Assembly (NCBI GenBank): GCA_051530055.1
Contig: CM121341.1
Coordinates: forward strand, 4,216,001-4,280,000
Source: Neoechinorhynchus agilis
Taxonomy: Eukaryota > Acanthocephala
Length of the DNA stretch: 64,000 bases
Direction: 5' to 3'
In this document: in pieces, positions 1 to 11,548 of the stretch
Layout of the letters: every line of letters begins with the position of its first letter
How positions within the stretch are numbered: the first letter of the stretch is position 1
Translations under genes and position numbers: made by a program
Notes under the pieces: model-generated
Seen by the model: only the letters and a program-made list of their open reading frames with translations
Databases searched by the model: none
What the model was told of the DNA's origin: nothing

Positions 1-475
1 GCCCTATGAGATTTCATCACAAAACTGGTTTCATCTGCATAACAAATCATAGATGCATTAACTTTGAACAATGTATTGAGAAGAAAAAAAGGAATAAAGT
101 GGCGATCCTCGTGGAACATCGTTAAGAAGGTAATAAAACGTCTTACCAGTATCATCATTTTAATAAAAAGCTTTCGAGAAAAGCTTAGGTTATGTGGAAC
201 ACTGAAAAATTCCAACATTTCAACGACGAAGCTTAGGGAGATTTTGAAAGTGCACGTAGAGGGTACGCATCGTCGCCAAAGTTCGAATAAATATCAGCCC
301 ACGCTGAGTGAACAGACTCAGCCTTTCAAAAAACCATTGGCAGCATTTGGATATGCAGTTGTGCTCCAAGACGAAAAGATTAAGTTTTTGCGCTAGAGCA
401 CGTTCGTAGATGGTGACCAATGGGGTTTGAAAAAAGACCGGGCGGATGTTTTTTCCCATTTTTAACCAAGAAGAT
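1..475 (-). mobile_element. LINE reverse-transcriptase fragment, cut by window edge
   Basis: Read on the minus strand, broken frames show reverse-transcriptase landmarks in order. First comes a block like the conserved R-P-hydrophobic start of RT domain 1 (IRPVFFQTPLVTIYERALAQ, about 445-385). Then comes a motif-B-like VPRGSPL (about 110-90), then a catalytic-motif-like YADETSF near the left edge (about 45-20). The same block recurs in the plus-strand LINE at 4.1 kb (LRPISIQDPLISVLERAIAS), so both are probably one family. It is decayed, with several frame changes over 450 bp, and continues outside the window. Confidence 0.7.
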
Positions 476-1187
476 GCGCCGTGAAATATTTATATCCCGA
501 CAGGCATACGGGGAACACTACAACATCAATTTTGGTATGGCAGAGAGAAGCATTTGGTTCCTGAAGTGCTGCTGGATGAGGAAATTTTGGGATTAAGGAA
601 CCAAACTTTGGCAATATCATTCTGAGTCAAATCAGAGCAGTTACGGATTGATCTGCGAAATGTGATCGGCGCTGTGATGCCTTTAGAGCAAGAGGAGGCA
701 TGAAAATCAAAGATAGAAGTTAGTATCTGGTCCAAAGTGGAGGTTTTTAACCAGGAGGTTAGCTCTGATTTCCAATTAATGAATTTCTTACTCGAAATCG
801 TATTCTACCACTTCGAAAAAAAGGCGCCGCCGAACGCCGTTTGTTGTCTACAGCGAGCTGGCCAGTATTGACTGGAAAGTATTTTGGATTCAAACCTGCA
901 AGGGTCGCGATGCGCGCTAAAATTGATAAAAATTGCGCTCTACGTTCAGAAAGGAATATACTTGAAGGCAAACTTCGGGATTCTCCGGGTACCCCGGATC
1001 GAAAGGTAGTGATTGATCAAGGTTTGTTTCGGTTTAATGACTCTAACTCCGGTTTTGATGGAGTTTTGGGATCACTACTTTCTCAAGGTCAGGTGGATGA
1101 TCATAAGCAACCGGTTGTGATGGAGACAAAAGTTCGGCCCGCAAAAGTAGTTATGTCCTTCGTCCTGTAAGGAAAGAGGATTACATA
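476..1187. other. Unassigned sequence between two LINE copies
   Basis: There is no recognisable gene. Open stretches exist on both strands (for example 841-1170 plus, 526-735 minus) but none has a domain I recognise. The minus strand may hold the decayed upstream part of the LINE at 1-475, and the plus strand the 5' region of the LINE that starts near 1188. Confidence 0.4.
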
Positions 1188-4100
1188 GTGATAATCAAAA
1201 ATGAAGACCTTTCATCAAAAGAAAGTAGGATCAAAACAGTCATCAAAGATTTTGGAAAGTCGTTCCCTATGGATTGTAAAATATTTAAAAAAAGTTTCTC
1301 CAATCAATTCTCGCAAAAAATTGTGCTTTTCTCCGAGAAATTCAAAAGAGCTTTCATTAAATATTTAACCGAAAAAGAAATTCCTCACTCGGATCAATCA
1401 AGGAATTGCAATGTACTCTTGCTCAATCCGCCTCCCGAGGTAGATGAAAAACGTAAAATTTTTATGAAAGATACGCTTGGAATTAATTTTATTAAGTATC
1501 TGTTTAAACTTAATAGCCAATTCCCATACGCAATTCTCGGGCAAACGGACATTGACAACGCAAGTAGAAGAGATAGTACCTCTACTGGTTTTTGTTTATT
1601 TCATATAACTTTTGCCGTTTTCAAGAACCCGATAGTCGAGTACATTTTGTACCGTGAGAATGAGGTAAACTGTACCCATTGCAGTAGAGAGCATTTGTCC
1701 AATCAATGTCCCAATAAATCCAGTAGGAAAGTTGTGAATTGCGGGATGAATCATAAAGCGTATGATCCTAGATGCGGTGAGGCGAAATATTAAAAAAATC
1801 ATGAATAGTAGCAAAAATAAAATTTCAGCTTCTGCTATAGTGACTTGTAAATTAATTTTTAAAGAACAAGCTCAAATACATGAGATGAAGAGGGTTGTCT
1901 CTGATTTGGAATGTCTAAAGAGAGAAAATAGTACGTTGAAAGAGGAATTGAAAATATGTCAGAATGTTAACAAGGAACTGTAAATCATCAAACTCAAAAA
2001 TATTGAGCTTAAGAGCTTATTAAGAAATTTGATTACGGCACTGAAAAACACATTTTTAATTTGAAAAATATAAAATAAAATGTGTTTGACAAATTCTTGT
2101 TTAATTCTTGTCTTCAAATGTTATGTTTGTTCGGCAGCTTCCTTGATGGCCGCGGCATTGCTGCGTTGGATCGCCGCGCTGATTCGCTGCAACAGGAAGC
2201 TGCTGGATCGCATATCGCCGGTGGCATGTTTTAGCATCCCTCCCAGTCGTGAGAGGAAATAATCGGCTTCTTTTCCGAGACATCCCAGTGTTTCCACCGC
2301 AATCGGGATGAAAATATATTGATGCCCATCGAGCGAGGAGTACTTCTGCTGCTTCTTTTCCTCGCTGAAGCTGGCGACTGCTCCCGCCTTTGAGGTGGCA
2401 TCCCGTAAGTGGGATGCTGCGAGCGTGTTGGAGCAGGTGAAATCCAAAACCAGTATTTTCCCGGAGCACCATGGGAGGAGCGTTTACCTTGTCGATAGGA
2501 GAGATAAATGAAATTAAGATTTTATTGGATATTTCGATCCACTATCTCGGATATTCTTCAGCGATTGTTCGCAAGTGTTTACGACGTTAGATAGTAGATC
2601 GGTGGAAGGTAATGCTACATGTTTAAAGGAAGAAGAGATGGTCAACAAGGTTGAGGGCAAGATAGTCTATAAGGCTGAAGATGCGCTTAAAAGAGCTCTC
2701 TCGATTGCTAGAATAGAAGCCGCAAAACAGAATTTAGGGCCTTTAAAAAAAGAATAATTTTAAATACCAATAGATAGTGTTTGTTTTGTAACATGCAATA
2801 TTGGGAAATCCAATAAAATATTTGAAGTAGAGGATTTTTTGAGAAATCAACGGGATTTCTATGCTTGTTTTTTACAAGAGACCGGACCATCACCGTCATT
2901 TTATCCTTCGGAATTTGATTGTTTGCTTACACAACCAGTTCGTTCATCTAGGACGAATTACTCTGGTGGTCTACAATCCTTCCACAGGAAAGATATTTGC
3001 CCTAAATTATTATCCTTTTCTTAACAATAACGATTATGGAGGACCATACAAAATTGTATGGGTAATTTCTTACCGTAATCAAAAATGTAAAATTAATAAA
3101 TCAATGGAGGTAGTCGGGGATCTCCTAGATATTTGGAAGCCTGATATAATTACCGGAGATTCTAATAATAATTTCTTAAATGCATTTAGAGGTTTATTTA
3201 AGGGTAATTATATTATTATTCTACCTAAGGAACCCTCGTTCCACAATTGGTCAAGAGGATTACACTCATTCCTGGATGGAGCAATCATCCAAAACGCCTT
3301 AATATCTTATTCTCCCTTGAAATTCAAATGAGGATGCGTTGGCAATCGGGACATAATGTGTTATTTTTTACTAGCTTTGGCCGAAACTCTCAAAAGACCT
3401 ATAATATCAATAACAAATCAATTACTTTGTTCAATAATGTGCCTAACGAAAAGATTCCACGAATTGTTAAACGTGTTGAAGTCCTTACTTGAGTTTAATC
3501 GGTTGTGTTGTTTGGCTCCTGAATTGACTTTAAAGGAGACCAAGAGGTTAGTGGTAAATCAGCCCGATCGTACGTTTAATTATCTTATTAAATTAGAAAT
3601 ATTCGCCAAAGAAAATGGGTATGATCACATTGCGAAAAATTTTAAATAGAATTATTTTTCCTCACTTTACTGGAGAGAGTTGAATAGGGAGAAAATTCTT
3701 TTAAATCGTTCAATTTATTCAAAGAGATGGTGGAATATTATTTTAAATAAAAAAATTGGTTGATTGGAAGTCAAAAGCTGAGGCATGGATAAGGAGTTCC
3801 TCGTTTCCACAAGTCGTTAGATCTATTTTAGACTTCCATATTGGCGAGATTCGCCCGACCAATCAATTTCAATGACAACCATGAGGATTCCGATTTTTTC
3901 CCTACTTTAAACGATTTTATAAGAGCTCTTGGGCGCATAATACTTTCTCACTCCCACTTACTATTTTTAACCTGCTAAACGACCAAAATAAAACTAAATT
4001 ATGCGAGAGCTTAGTTTTTAACTTGCGAATTCATCAAATAGCGGAAATTAACAAGGTTAAGCGTATTTTTATTCCTAAAAATAATGTTAAGAAGATAACT

Positions 4101-5290
4101 CAACCTAAAGAGCTTAGACCAATTTCGATTCAAGACCCCTTAATTTCCGTGTTGGAAAGGGCCATTGCCAGTAAGATCGTAGAATTTCTTAAACATAATC
4201 ATTTGATTCCTAGTTTGATACACGGGTCTATTCGTGGCAGATACGTTCATACGCCAATGGAACAGCTCGTGTTTTTTCTAGGGCTAGACAACATTCTGTG
4301 AATGTGCTCTTACAAATAGACATTTCGAAGGCGTTTGATGAAATCGATCACTCTTAAATTTACAAGGCCATGAGATTTTATAAAATTCATAGGAAATTAT
4401 TTTATCATGTAATGATACTTTTAGAAACCAAAGGGGCCTTCTTTGAGCTTGATAAGGATAGAATAATCTTTTAACCGTGCGCATGGATTTCCTCAAGGCT
4501 CGCCACTCTCGCCTATTTTATTCATGATTTACATGGTTATTTTATTTAAAACTTTAGATTGAAACCTACGTCAGAAATCTTAATAAATGCTGATGATATT
4601 TCCTTTTTTACCACTAAAAGGTTGTCTGGCGAAAAACGAAAAACTTCTACAGAAGGCTCATCTTTCTGTCAATTTTCAAAATTGTTTTATTATTAAGCAA
4701 CGAATTCAAAAAGCACCGAACTTTTATCTAGTTTAAGCGAGATGCTTAAAGTGGTCAAAAACAACAAATTGCCCGGATTACAAGTTTCATTGTTGACATA
4801 TCCTAGATTTGAATTAGGAAACGATTAGGTTTGAATTTATGGAGAATATTGCTAAAAGAGTCTTATTTCTAGTACTATCTTTTTTTAAAAGAGGAAGAGC
4901 GCCGGAGCAAAGATTTGCAATGTTTTATAAATTTATGAATTATATCAAAAAAATTAAATTTTTATCCCGTGAATCTATGAATTTTCCTTTCTTTTTATCA
5001 AAAGTTTGGTTTTATAATTGTAGATTTAAGTTTGCTAAAAAAAATTCAATTCATAAGATCAGTTGTGTTTGGTGTATCAGAAAGGTAAGTCTGACAAAAC
5101 GCTTACTCATCAAATACTTTTGCCTCATGAACACAGTCGCCATTAGAGCACTCAAATTCGTTTAAGGCGCATTGAGCGACTTTATTTGTTTGATTCTTCG
5201 AAAATCCACGATTAAAAGAAGTTATCGTCAAGCGGAAGCCCTTTCCATGGTTATTGTTAGAATGAGATCTAAGACGGATGTGAGATAAAA
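1188..5290 (+). mobile_element. Degenerate non-LTR retrotransposon (LINE) with ORF1 and ORF2 remnants
   Basis: ORF1 remnant (1188-1793) ends in zinc-knuckle-like Cys/His repeats: CTHCSREHLSNQC (C-x2-C-x3-H-x4-C), then NCGMNHKAYDPRC, as in ORF1 of Jockey/CR1/I-like LINEs. A coiled-coil segment follows (about 1830-1983). ORF2 remnant: an endonuclease part at about 2790-3330 (CNIG, QETG, ITGDSNNNF) and RT motifs at 4090-4620 (LRPISIQDPL, LLQIDISKAFDEIDH, FPQGSPLSPILF, NADDISFF). The C-terminal region runs to about 5290. There are many stops and frame changes, so it is inactive. A second LINE fragment lies inside at 2085-2475. Clade assignment is tentative and both ends are approximate. Confidence 0.75.
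2085..2475 (-). mobile_element. Nested LINE ORF2 C-terminal fragment
   Basis: The minus-strand frame 2447-2121 reads IFIPIAVETLGCLGKEA, then LLQRISAAIQRSNAAAI. This is the FxPxxVETxG...QRxSxAIQRGNAA domain that ends the polyprotein of many non-LTR elements (family knowledge). It is more GC-rich than its surroundings and lies against the orientation of the LINE it interrupts, so it inserted later. Two further copies of this domain occur at 40590-40826 and 50624-51007. Confidence 0.6.
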
Positions 5291-7110
5291 AGACTTCAAT
5301 GATAGGTATTATTAAGGTTGCTCATCTCACCTGAATACAAGAGTGAAAATCCCGGTGTCCGCCAAAAATGTTTCCGGTAAAACCGTTCTATTGCTCGTCG
5401 CTACTTCTAGTCCACATTTTGCTCTCAGAATCTATTTTAAATGATAATAAGCTAGAAGAGCAACTTTATTGCACTTACTACAAGTGGATTTACCGTTTCA
5501 ATCCGCTCGTCTTTGAATATACTTAGAGAGTTTTTGCAAATGATATCAGGGGGTCCTTTAAGATTAAAGTAATCCACTTTGAGCTTAAGCCAATTTCCTT
5601 CCTTTGTAGCCTGCAATGTAAAGATCGTATGTAGTCAATGATATTTTCAAAAGATCGAACCTTAAATGTTTGTCGACATTCAACAAAGTTTTCAAATGAA
5701 CCAGAAATAGTTGCGTTTTGGTTCAATCGTGAGTAATGGCCGTACAGTGTGGGTGCGAGCGTTGATGGAGTCGGAATCAGGTTTTTTTAGAGGATCAGTC
5801 TTCGGTATAGATCGCTTCGCATTCGAATAAAACGGGGAATATCTTTACATATTTGTAAAAATCTACAAGACTTTAAAGTTCAATTGTTCTCGTTTTTCAT
5901 ACGAAACAAATTAAGTCAGAAAAAATTGAAACAAAAGTTGAAATTGGGATTTTATCCGTTTTTTTTTGCATTTAAAAACTTTTGGGTATACAAAATCAAT
6001 AAGCACTGATCGGAATCGTGGATTATATTCGTTTATGGCGTATTCGACTTGTGTCAAGATAAGCTGATTCGCCATAAATCTGCGGTATATGTTTGAAGAT
6101 TGAACTGTTCAATGGACATATGTTTAAAATCTTATTTTTTAATTTCGATTTGCTTCAGGAATCTTATTTCTCAATTAGCAAAACACAAGAAGGCAATTAC
6201 GGTGCATTCATATTCGAGATAGATTTGCTCGGCTGGTTTCATCACTGTTATTAATCCCTAGGGTGCTATATTCCTAATGGAGATTTTCGACTAATGTAAA
6301 GTTTCCGCACTAGAGTAGATGTTTCGCCAAGTGGACGAATTCGCACATTTTCTTTTTGTATAAAATATCGCTGCCCGCCGTCCACCCATTTTCGCCTAAC
6401 CCGTTTCCGACAATAAAGCATAGGCATGAACTGTAACTCCGTCAATCCAGAATCCTTCCCCGCAAGGTTGACTTCGATATTCGATATCATAAGGATTCTT
6501 GACCATTACGACTAAAAAGCACACTTCGGTGTTTTCGGGACACAAAAAGTCGTCTACTAATCGATTAGCTCGTAGGCACTCACCGTCAAAGTGTGGTTTG
6601 CTTGTGGTATCATGAACGAATAAAGTCAAGAACGAGATTCCGAGTGTTTCGAAAAATAACATCAATGAATAACAGTGGCAACAGCGGGGGGGGCGCGTAG
6701 AGGATCTATAAGGAGATGCTTCAAAGCACACTGGGTGACAAGTGACGGCGGTCTTGTGGGATACCATGGCAGTGCTGCTGCTGCTTCAGATGACAGTACA
6801 ACAATTAGATTGCAAGAGCAGTCGAAAATCCGTATTGCTGCTTTTAAGCCCCTGGTTGTGCTCTATCAAAGCAAATTGCTATGTGGAATTCACACACACA
6901 GAGCACCAAAGCCAATTTGAGAGTCTAGATCCCTTTCAGTTGCACAATGGGCTTTAACGGCAGCCAAAATCAGTGGGATGTGCTAAAGTGGCAATTCACT
7001 TTTTCGCACTGTCTCATTTTTAAGAGTTGGACAATCGTGACCGGAAAAAACACACTATAATTATCCGACAATTGAATTGATTGTGCGTTGCTCAATCCTG
7101 TCCCCGTCGT
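5291..7110. other. No convincing gene; short dispersed repeats
   Basis: Around 6000-6140 are motifs that recur elsewhere: GGAATCGTGGATTATA followed by GTTTATGGCG (compare 11342-11450), and GTTTGAAGATTGAACTGTTC (compare 47950 and 52087). A minus-strand frame at 6396-6767 has several cysteines, but I could not tie it to a family. A G-run (gggggggg) lies at about 6686-6693. Confidence 0.4.
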
Positions 7111-7298
7111 TACTCATTTAATTGAGAAATATTTCGCAAGGTTTTCCTTGACTCTTCAGTCGTTATTGTTTGTAAGTTTTTCAACTGTCAGTAACGTACT
7201 ATGGCAATGCCAAAAAGACACAGTTGAAAAAACCTGCGAACAATAACGACTGAAGAGGCAAGGAAAACCTTGCGAAATATTTCTCAATTAAATGAGTA
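7111..7298. mobile_element. MITE-like palindrome with TA flanks
   Basis: The two halves are inverted copies. ACTCATTTAATTGAGAAA on the left (from 7112) matches the reverse complement of the right end at about 7280-7297, and similarity continues through CGCAAGGTTTTCCTTG to the centre. Both ends are bordered by TA, as expected of Tc1/mariner-type non-autonomous elements. There is no coding capacity. The right arm carries CTGAAGA, a GCAAGG/CCTTGC hairpin and GAAA (7250-7277); see findings. Confidence 0.75.
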
Positions 7299-7526
7299 TC
7301 GATAACACCGGGATCAAATGATTTATGACAAATTGAATTCATGGCCATGTCCACGGGGCTTTGTACATTGCAAAAGAATATTCGCTACATTCTTTACTCA
7401 AAATGTTAAAAGGAAGTATTAAAGACTTTTCGAACCTCGTCGGGTTAGCAAACTGATGATGAACCCGACGAACTTCCGCAGGTTCGTCCACACATCTTAA
7501 GCCTCAAAAAAATCTAGCAATAAAGT

Positions 7527-7746
7527 TTGGCTGTAACAGTTTCCCATCTCTTAGGAATTGAATGTCCTCAAATGGATGATGCCATTCAATATCAAATCAT
7601 TTTTAGAAGCAGAAAAACGGTTCATGGTAGTTTCATATTTTCCCAAGTTTGTCGAATCTTAAGAAGATCAGTTTTAATGTTTACTATTTAAACTGTATGT
7701 GTTGAGGACATTCAATTCGTAAGAGATGGGAAACTGTTACAGCCAG
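7527..7746. mobile_element. MITE-like element with about 45-bp terminal inverted repeats
   Basis: Left end TGGCTGTAACAGTTTCCCAT (7528 on) is matched in inverse orientation by the right end finishing at 7745, and the arms extend through the GAATGTCCTCAA / TTGAGGACATTC block. Arm identity is very high, so the insertion is comparatively young. There is no ORF inside. Confidence 0.75.
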
Positions 7747-8234
7747 ATCGGTTCTGCAAAGTTTTCAAAAAATGTAGCTGAAAAATCAAAGAAAAATTTG
7801 ACTATCTTGAAAGGTGCGAGAAATGAAAGATGCAAAGTAAACGTTAATGTGCAATGTTGATGAACTACAAATTGCTATAATTGGATTTTTCTTAACAGAA
7901 TTCGCTTGGTTATGTGGAACAACTGTAGATGCTAAATATGGATGTTGGGAGGCTGCGAGATCCGACGAACCTCTTTTGTTGTTCATTGGTCACAGGAATA
8001 ATTCTCAACGATTGCTTAAATGAAATAATTTTTTGATGTTAATGATTCAGAATAATTTCATAGCTAATCGTTAAATTTCGTCGCGAAAAGAATAAAGCAA
8101 TATTTAAGATCACCAACATGTAATTTTCTCCAAATTGAATTAATATTTTTTGTGGTTTTGCACTAATTCATTATCCAATTGACCCAAATTTTGAGCAAAA
8201 TTCACACCACCGCTCTGGATCACCCAGCAGCTAT

Positions 8235-8337
8235 ATTTTTTTCGATTAAAACGGTCTGCAACCTCGTCGGGTTCGACGTTGATCGTCTTTTAATAACAAA
8301 CTGATGATGTTCACAGATCGTTTTAATCGAAATTTTT
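8235..8337. mobile_element. Short hairpin element
   Basis: Arms TTTCGATTAAAACGGTCTG (left) and CAGATCGTTTTAATCGAAA (right) enclose CCTCGTCGGGTT and ACTGATGATG. The inner motif also occurs at about 7435-7480 and, diverged, at 12395-12475 inside the Go-alpha intron. These are members of one hairpin family. Confidence 0.6.
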
Positions 8338-11300
8338 TTATTTACCTCTCGTGAATACTTCTAAACAATTATTCTCTAATCAAATACTCGAGAACCTCCT
8401 CATATATCGGCATTTTAATAAAGCAATCGATTATGCGAAAGTTTTCGATACTTTGATTCTTTACATAATCTTATTTTAGTTTAGGTGCATTGTCATTGTA
8501 CATTAGTTGTCTTTATCGACAGAAATTAGGCAAATCGCATATTTAATCTGATTGTAAAACACTTATGCAATCATGAAAAACTCTTAGCAAATTAATGATC
8601 CTTGAATTTGAAGAACAAGGTATTTCCATTAATAAAATGCTTTTTATTGTACGCGAAAGGAACCTAGTAAAAATCAACATTAAAGTTTTGGTTGTTACAG
8701 TCCCTGCTTCATTTTCATACAATTTTCTCCTATAGCAAAGATCACAAATGTACCGGATTCAATGTACGTCTTTTCTAATATTTTGTTAAGTTATTTTTAT
8801 ACCCTCGGATTGCATGATTTTACATTTAATCACGTTTGGTATTCGTTTTTGTAATAAATTTTTTTTATCGATTCAGTTTGAACGGATAAATTGTTTGAAA
8901 TTCGCTTATTATTTCAGAAAATCCTAACTTCGTAATTATTAAATTGCATTGAAAATAGCTTCAATAGACTAGATGCAACGTTAGTTATAGTACAAAATAT
9001 AGATAAATAGAAGATGATCGATCAGTTTTTTCTAAATAAAAAAATTAAAGAATTTGAATATGTAAACGACCATTTCGAAGTCGATCTCATGGGATCAATA
9101 GCCGTTTCAACGGCACTAGAGTTTAAAAATTTATGTTATTTACTCTACTATGAAAAGCATTTTTGCCTATGGTATAAATAAATCGAGAAAATTCTAATGC
9201 AGAATGGTGTCGCAATGCATCCCAGTCTGATAGTGCAGAATCTACGTCGCTGGGTCGTATTCATTCTTAAACAATGCATGGCTGTACTTGGACTTCAAGA
9301 TTGAAGGTTTTCGGCAACAAGGAGGTCTTGGATTAGTTGCGTTTTACAAAGGTTACCAAGTTTCACTCACGTTTAACATTTGTGATTAAAATGTCGTCTA
9401 AACGAAGCTCCTCCGGCCTACAATTCTACGCCGATTTACCCGTTATCAGCTCGCTTGTTGGATCTCACAAGCATTTTATAACACCGAACACTGTACTTTC
9501 CCGAAGTGGATATTCTCATCGCATTGTGAGCATTGAATGACTTTTTTTATCTATAAGATACCGCCGATAACAATATTGTTAGATATGCAGATCCTTTTTT
9601 TTGATGACTCCAGTTGTCATCCAATCTTTAGTTCTCGAAATCAGTCATCATTTAACATTAGTTCAGAGGAATCTACAAATTAGTGGCAAGCAAATAAACC
9701 CAGTTGCTTCTATGACACTCTCACTACGCTGTGTAGCCCTCTGAAGTGGTTTAGACAACGAGAAATGCGTTCCATGCCTTTTCTATGTGCCATGAGTAAT
9801 ATCTGCATATATTGTCTAGTTTCCTAAGTCTTTATAAGAGCGATTTTGGTGGCCTAATGAGGAAATCTTATACTATTTTTGATTTTTGGCTTATTTGAAG
9901 TGTTTAGCAAAAAAATTGGTTCAAAGATAGGAGGACTTTGAGAATCTTGTACTATGAATTATTCATCGTTTTTGGTGAAAATCATTTCGCCCGAAATTGG
10001 TCACCACCTAATTACTAGTCGATCAAATAACCAATAGCGTGCTGATTTAATCGCGATTAACTGAAAATATCTACAAATTCGTGATTATGCCTCGTTCGGA
10101 TGTGAATCTATGTTAGAATTTGTGATTATCCGATCGCGCACGGCATTTGGGACAATGCGAGACTAATCGATGCATAAAGGCAGTTTCCTCAGTAATCAGC
10201 GTATTTAGATTAATATCCATTAGAGATGAATGCTTCACAAATGTTATTTCCTTCCGCGATGCTACTTTTCTAATACCTACACGCCGGCATCGCTATCCGA
10301 TGGACCTTTATATTCGGGATGGTACACTGAGCGCTCTTGATTCGACAACCATTTTAGACTCGATAGGTCTTATTTTAACATTTTCTGATACTAGACTAAA
10401 TGAAACGGAAAATTCAAATCTTATATTCGACATTTGCGTATCTTCATTACATGCATATACATTTCAATGCTGCTACTGAGAGTATCTTTGAAGTGCATAG
10501 ACAAGAAATTATGATTCCTCGACTTTTAAAATACCGTTTGTCTTAAAAAAATCATATAGGAACTGATAAACAAGTTTCTAGTTGATTTCAAATTCGAAAC
10601 GATTACGAAATTTGTAGATTTTCTAAAACAATAAGAACGTTGAAGTATAGATTTCTTTAAATTTTAAGTGGTTTAATGATTTTGCCGAGCGTTTTGCTGC
10701 TTGGACCAAAAAAGTCGGTTTTTAACTCTTCAAAATAATTGATTACTGCTGGTCAGATTGTGATACGCTACGATTTATGCCACTAAAATGAAAAAAAACT
10801 CGAGTTATTCACTCAGCTTGACTAAATAGAAGTTTCATTTCGAACAGTTGAACAATTCAGGATTTTGGCTCAATGGCGATTGTTCTTTAACAAAAGAACT
10901 GACAAAGGACACGTTAAAGTGCATTTATGTTCCACTTAACCGTTTTCCGGTTGAAAAAACGATGCACTTATAGTTTTTGTACTGATTTTTTGAATGACCG
11001 CCGTAATTTCCTATCCATTGATCATTTTAACGTTTTTCGAGTCGTATTTTCATGAACCTCATTTTAAATGATCCATCAGCCGCTCCCCAAAGCGTTCGGA
11101 TTTATGTGATCCACAAATCACGAAAATCAGTCGCTGCGTCCTTTTTTTATATGGATGAAATGGTGAAGAAATTTATTTGGTCCGATATTTCGGAGACACA
11201 ATCTTGTGGGTATTTCCCAAGTTATTTTGCTGTTACAAACTAAAAGCGCAATATTGTGTGCCGACGGACCTAACAAAGAATTTCTTTATTTTTTATGCCG

Positions 11301-11340
11301 GATTTTTGATGGTGTCTGAATATTAGTCCTAAATGATTAA
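8338..11340. other. Long gene-poor stretch
   Basis: AT-rich sequence without recognised genes. Two plus-strand frames (9337-9540, and 10147-10479 with 110 codons) have protein-like composition, but I see no domain, splice context or start that would justify calling them. A further short frame lies at 11052-11243. Confidence 0.4.
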
Positions 11341-11358
11341 TCGGAATCCATGATTATA

Positions 11359-11453
11359 ATGTTTGTTTGCGGCGGAAAAATTAAAGGAATTTATTCCGAA
11401 ACCAATCGGATTTAACTAAAATTCTTTTAATTTTTACGCCATAAACAAACATC
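11359..11453. mobile_element. Short palindromic element upstream of the Go-alpha gene
   Basis: TTTGTTTGCGGCGGAAAAAT on the left is the inverse of ATTTTTACGCCATAAACAAA on the right with a few mismatches. The loop contains CCGAAACCAATCGG. The outer flank GGAATCCATGATTATA resembles the motif at about 6010. It ends about 95 bp before the Go-alpha start codon. Confidence 0.6.
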
Positions 11454-11548
11454 CGAATAGTTCTTTTTTTTGAAATAAAAATATTAGTTGGATAGTTTGT
11501 TCTGCTATTAATCGATTTTATTTGCCTTTTTTTTCAGACTAAATAGTG

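Noticed and set aside
6396-6767. Cysteine-containing minus-strand frame as a Ly6-like secreted protein
   Set aside because: Cysteine spacing is loose, there is no signal peptide, and the frame ends without a family-typical terminus.
8338-11243. Plus-strand frames at 9337-9540, 10147-10479 and 11052-11243 as exons of one gene
   Set aside because: No consistent donors and acceptors connect them, and none resembles a known domain.
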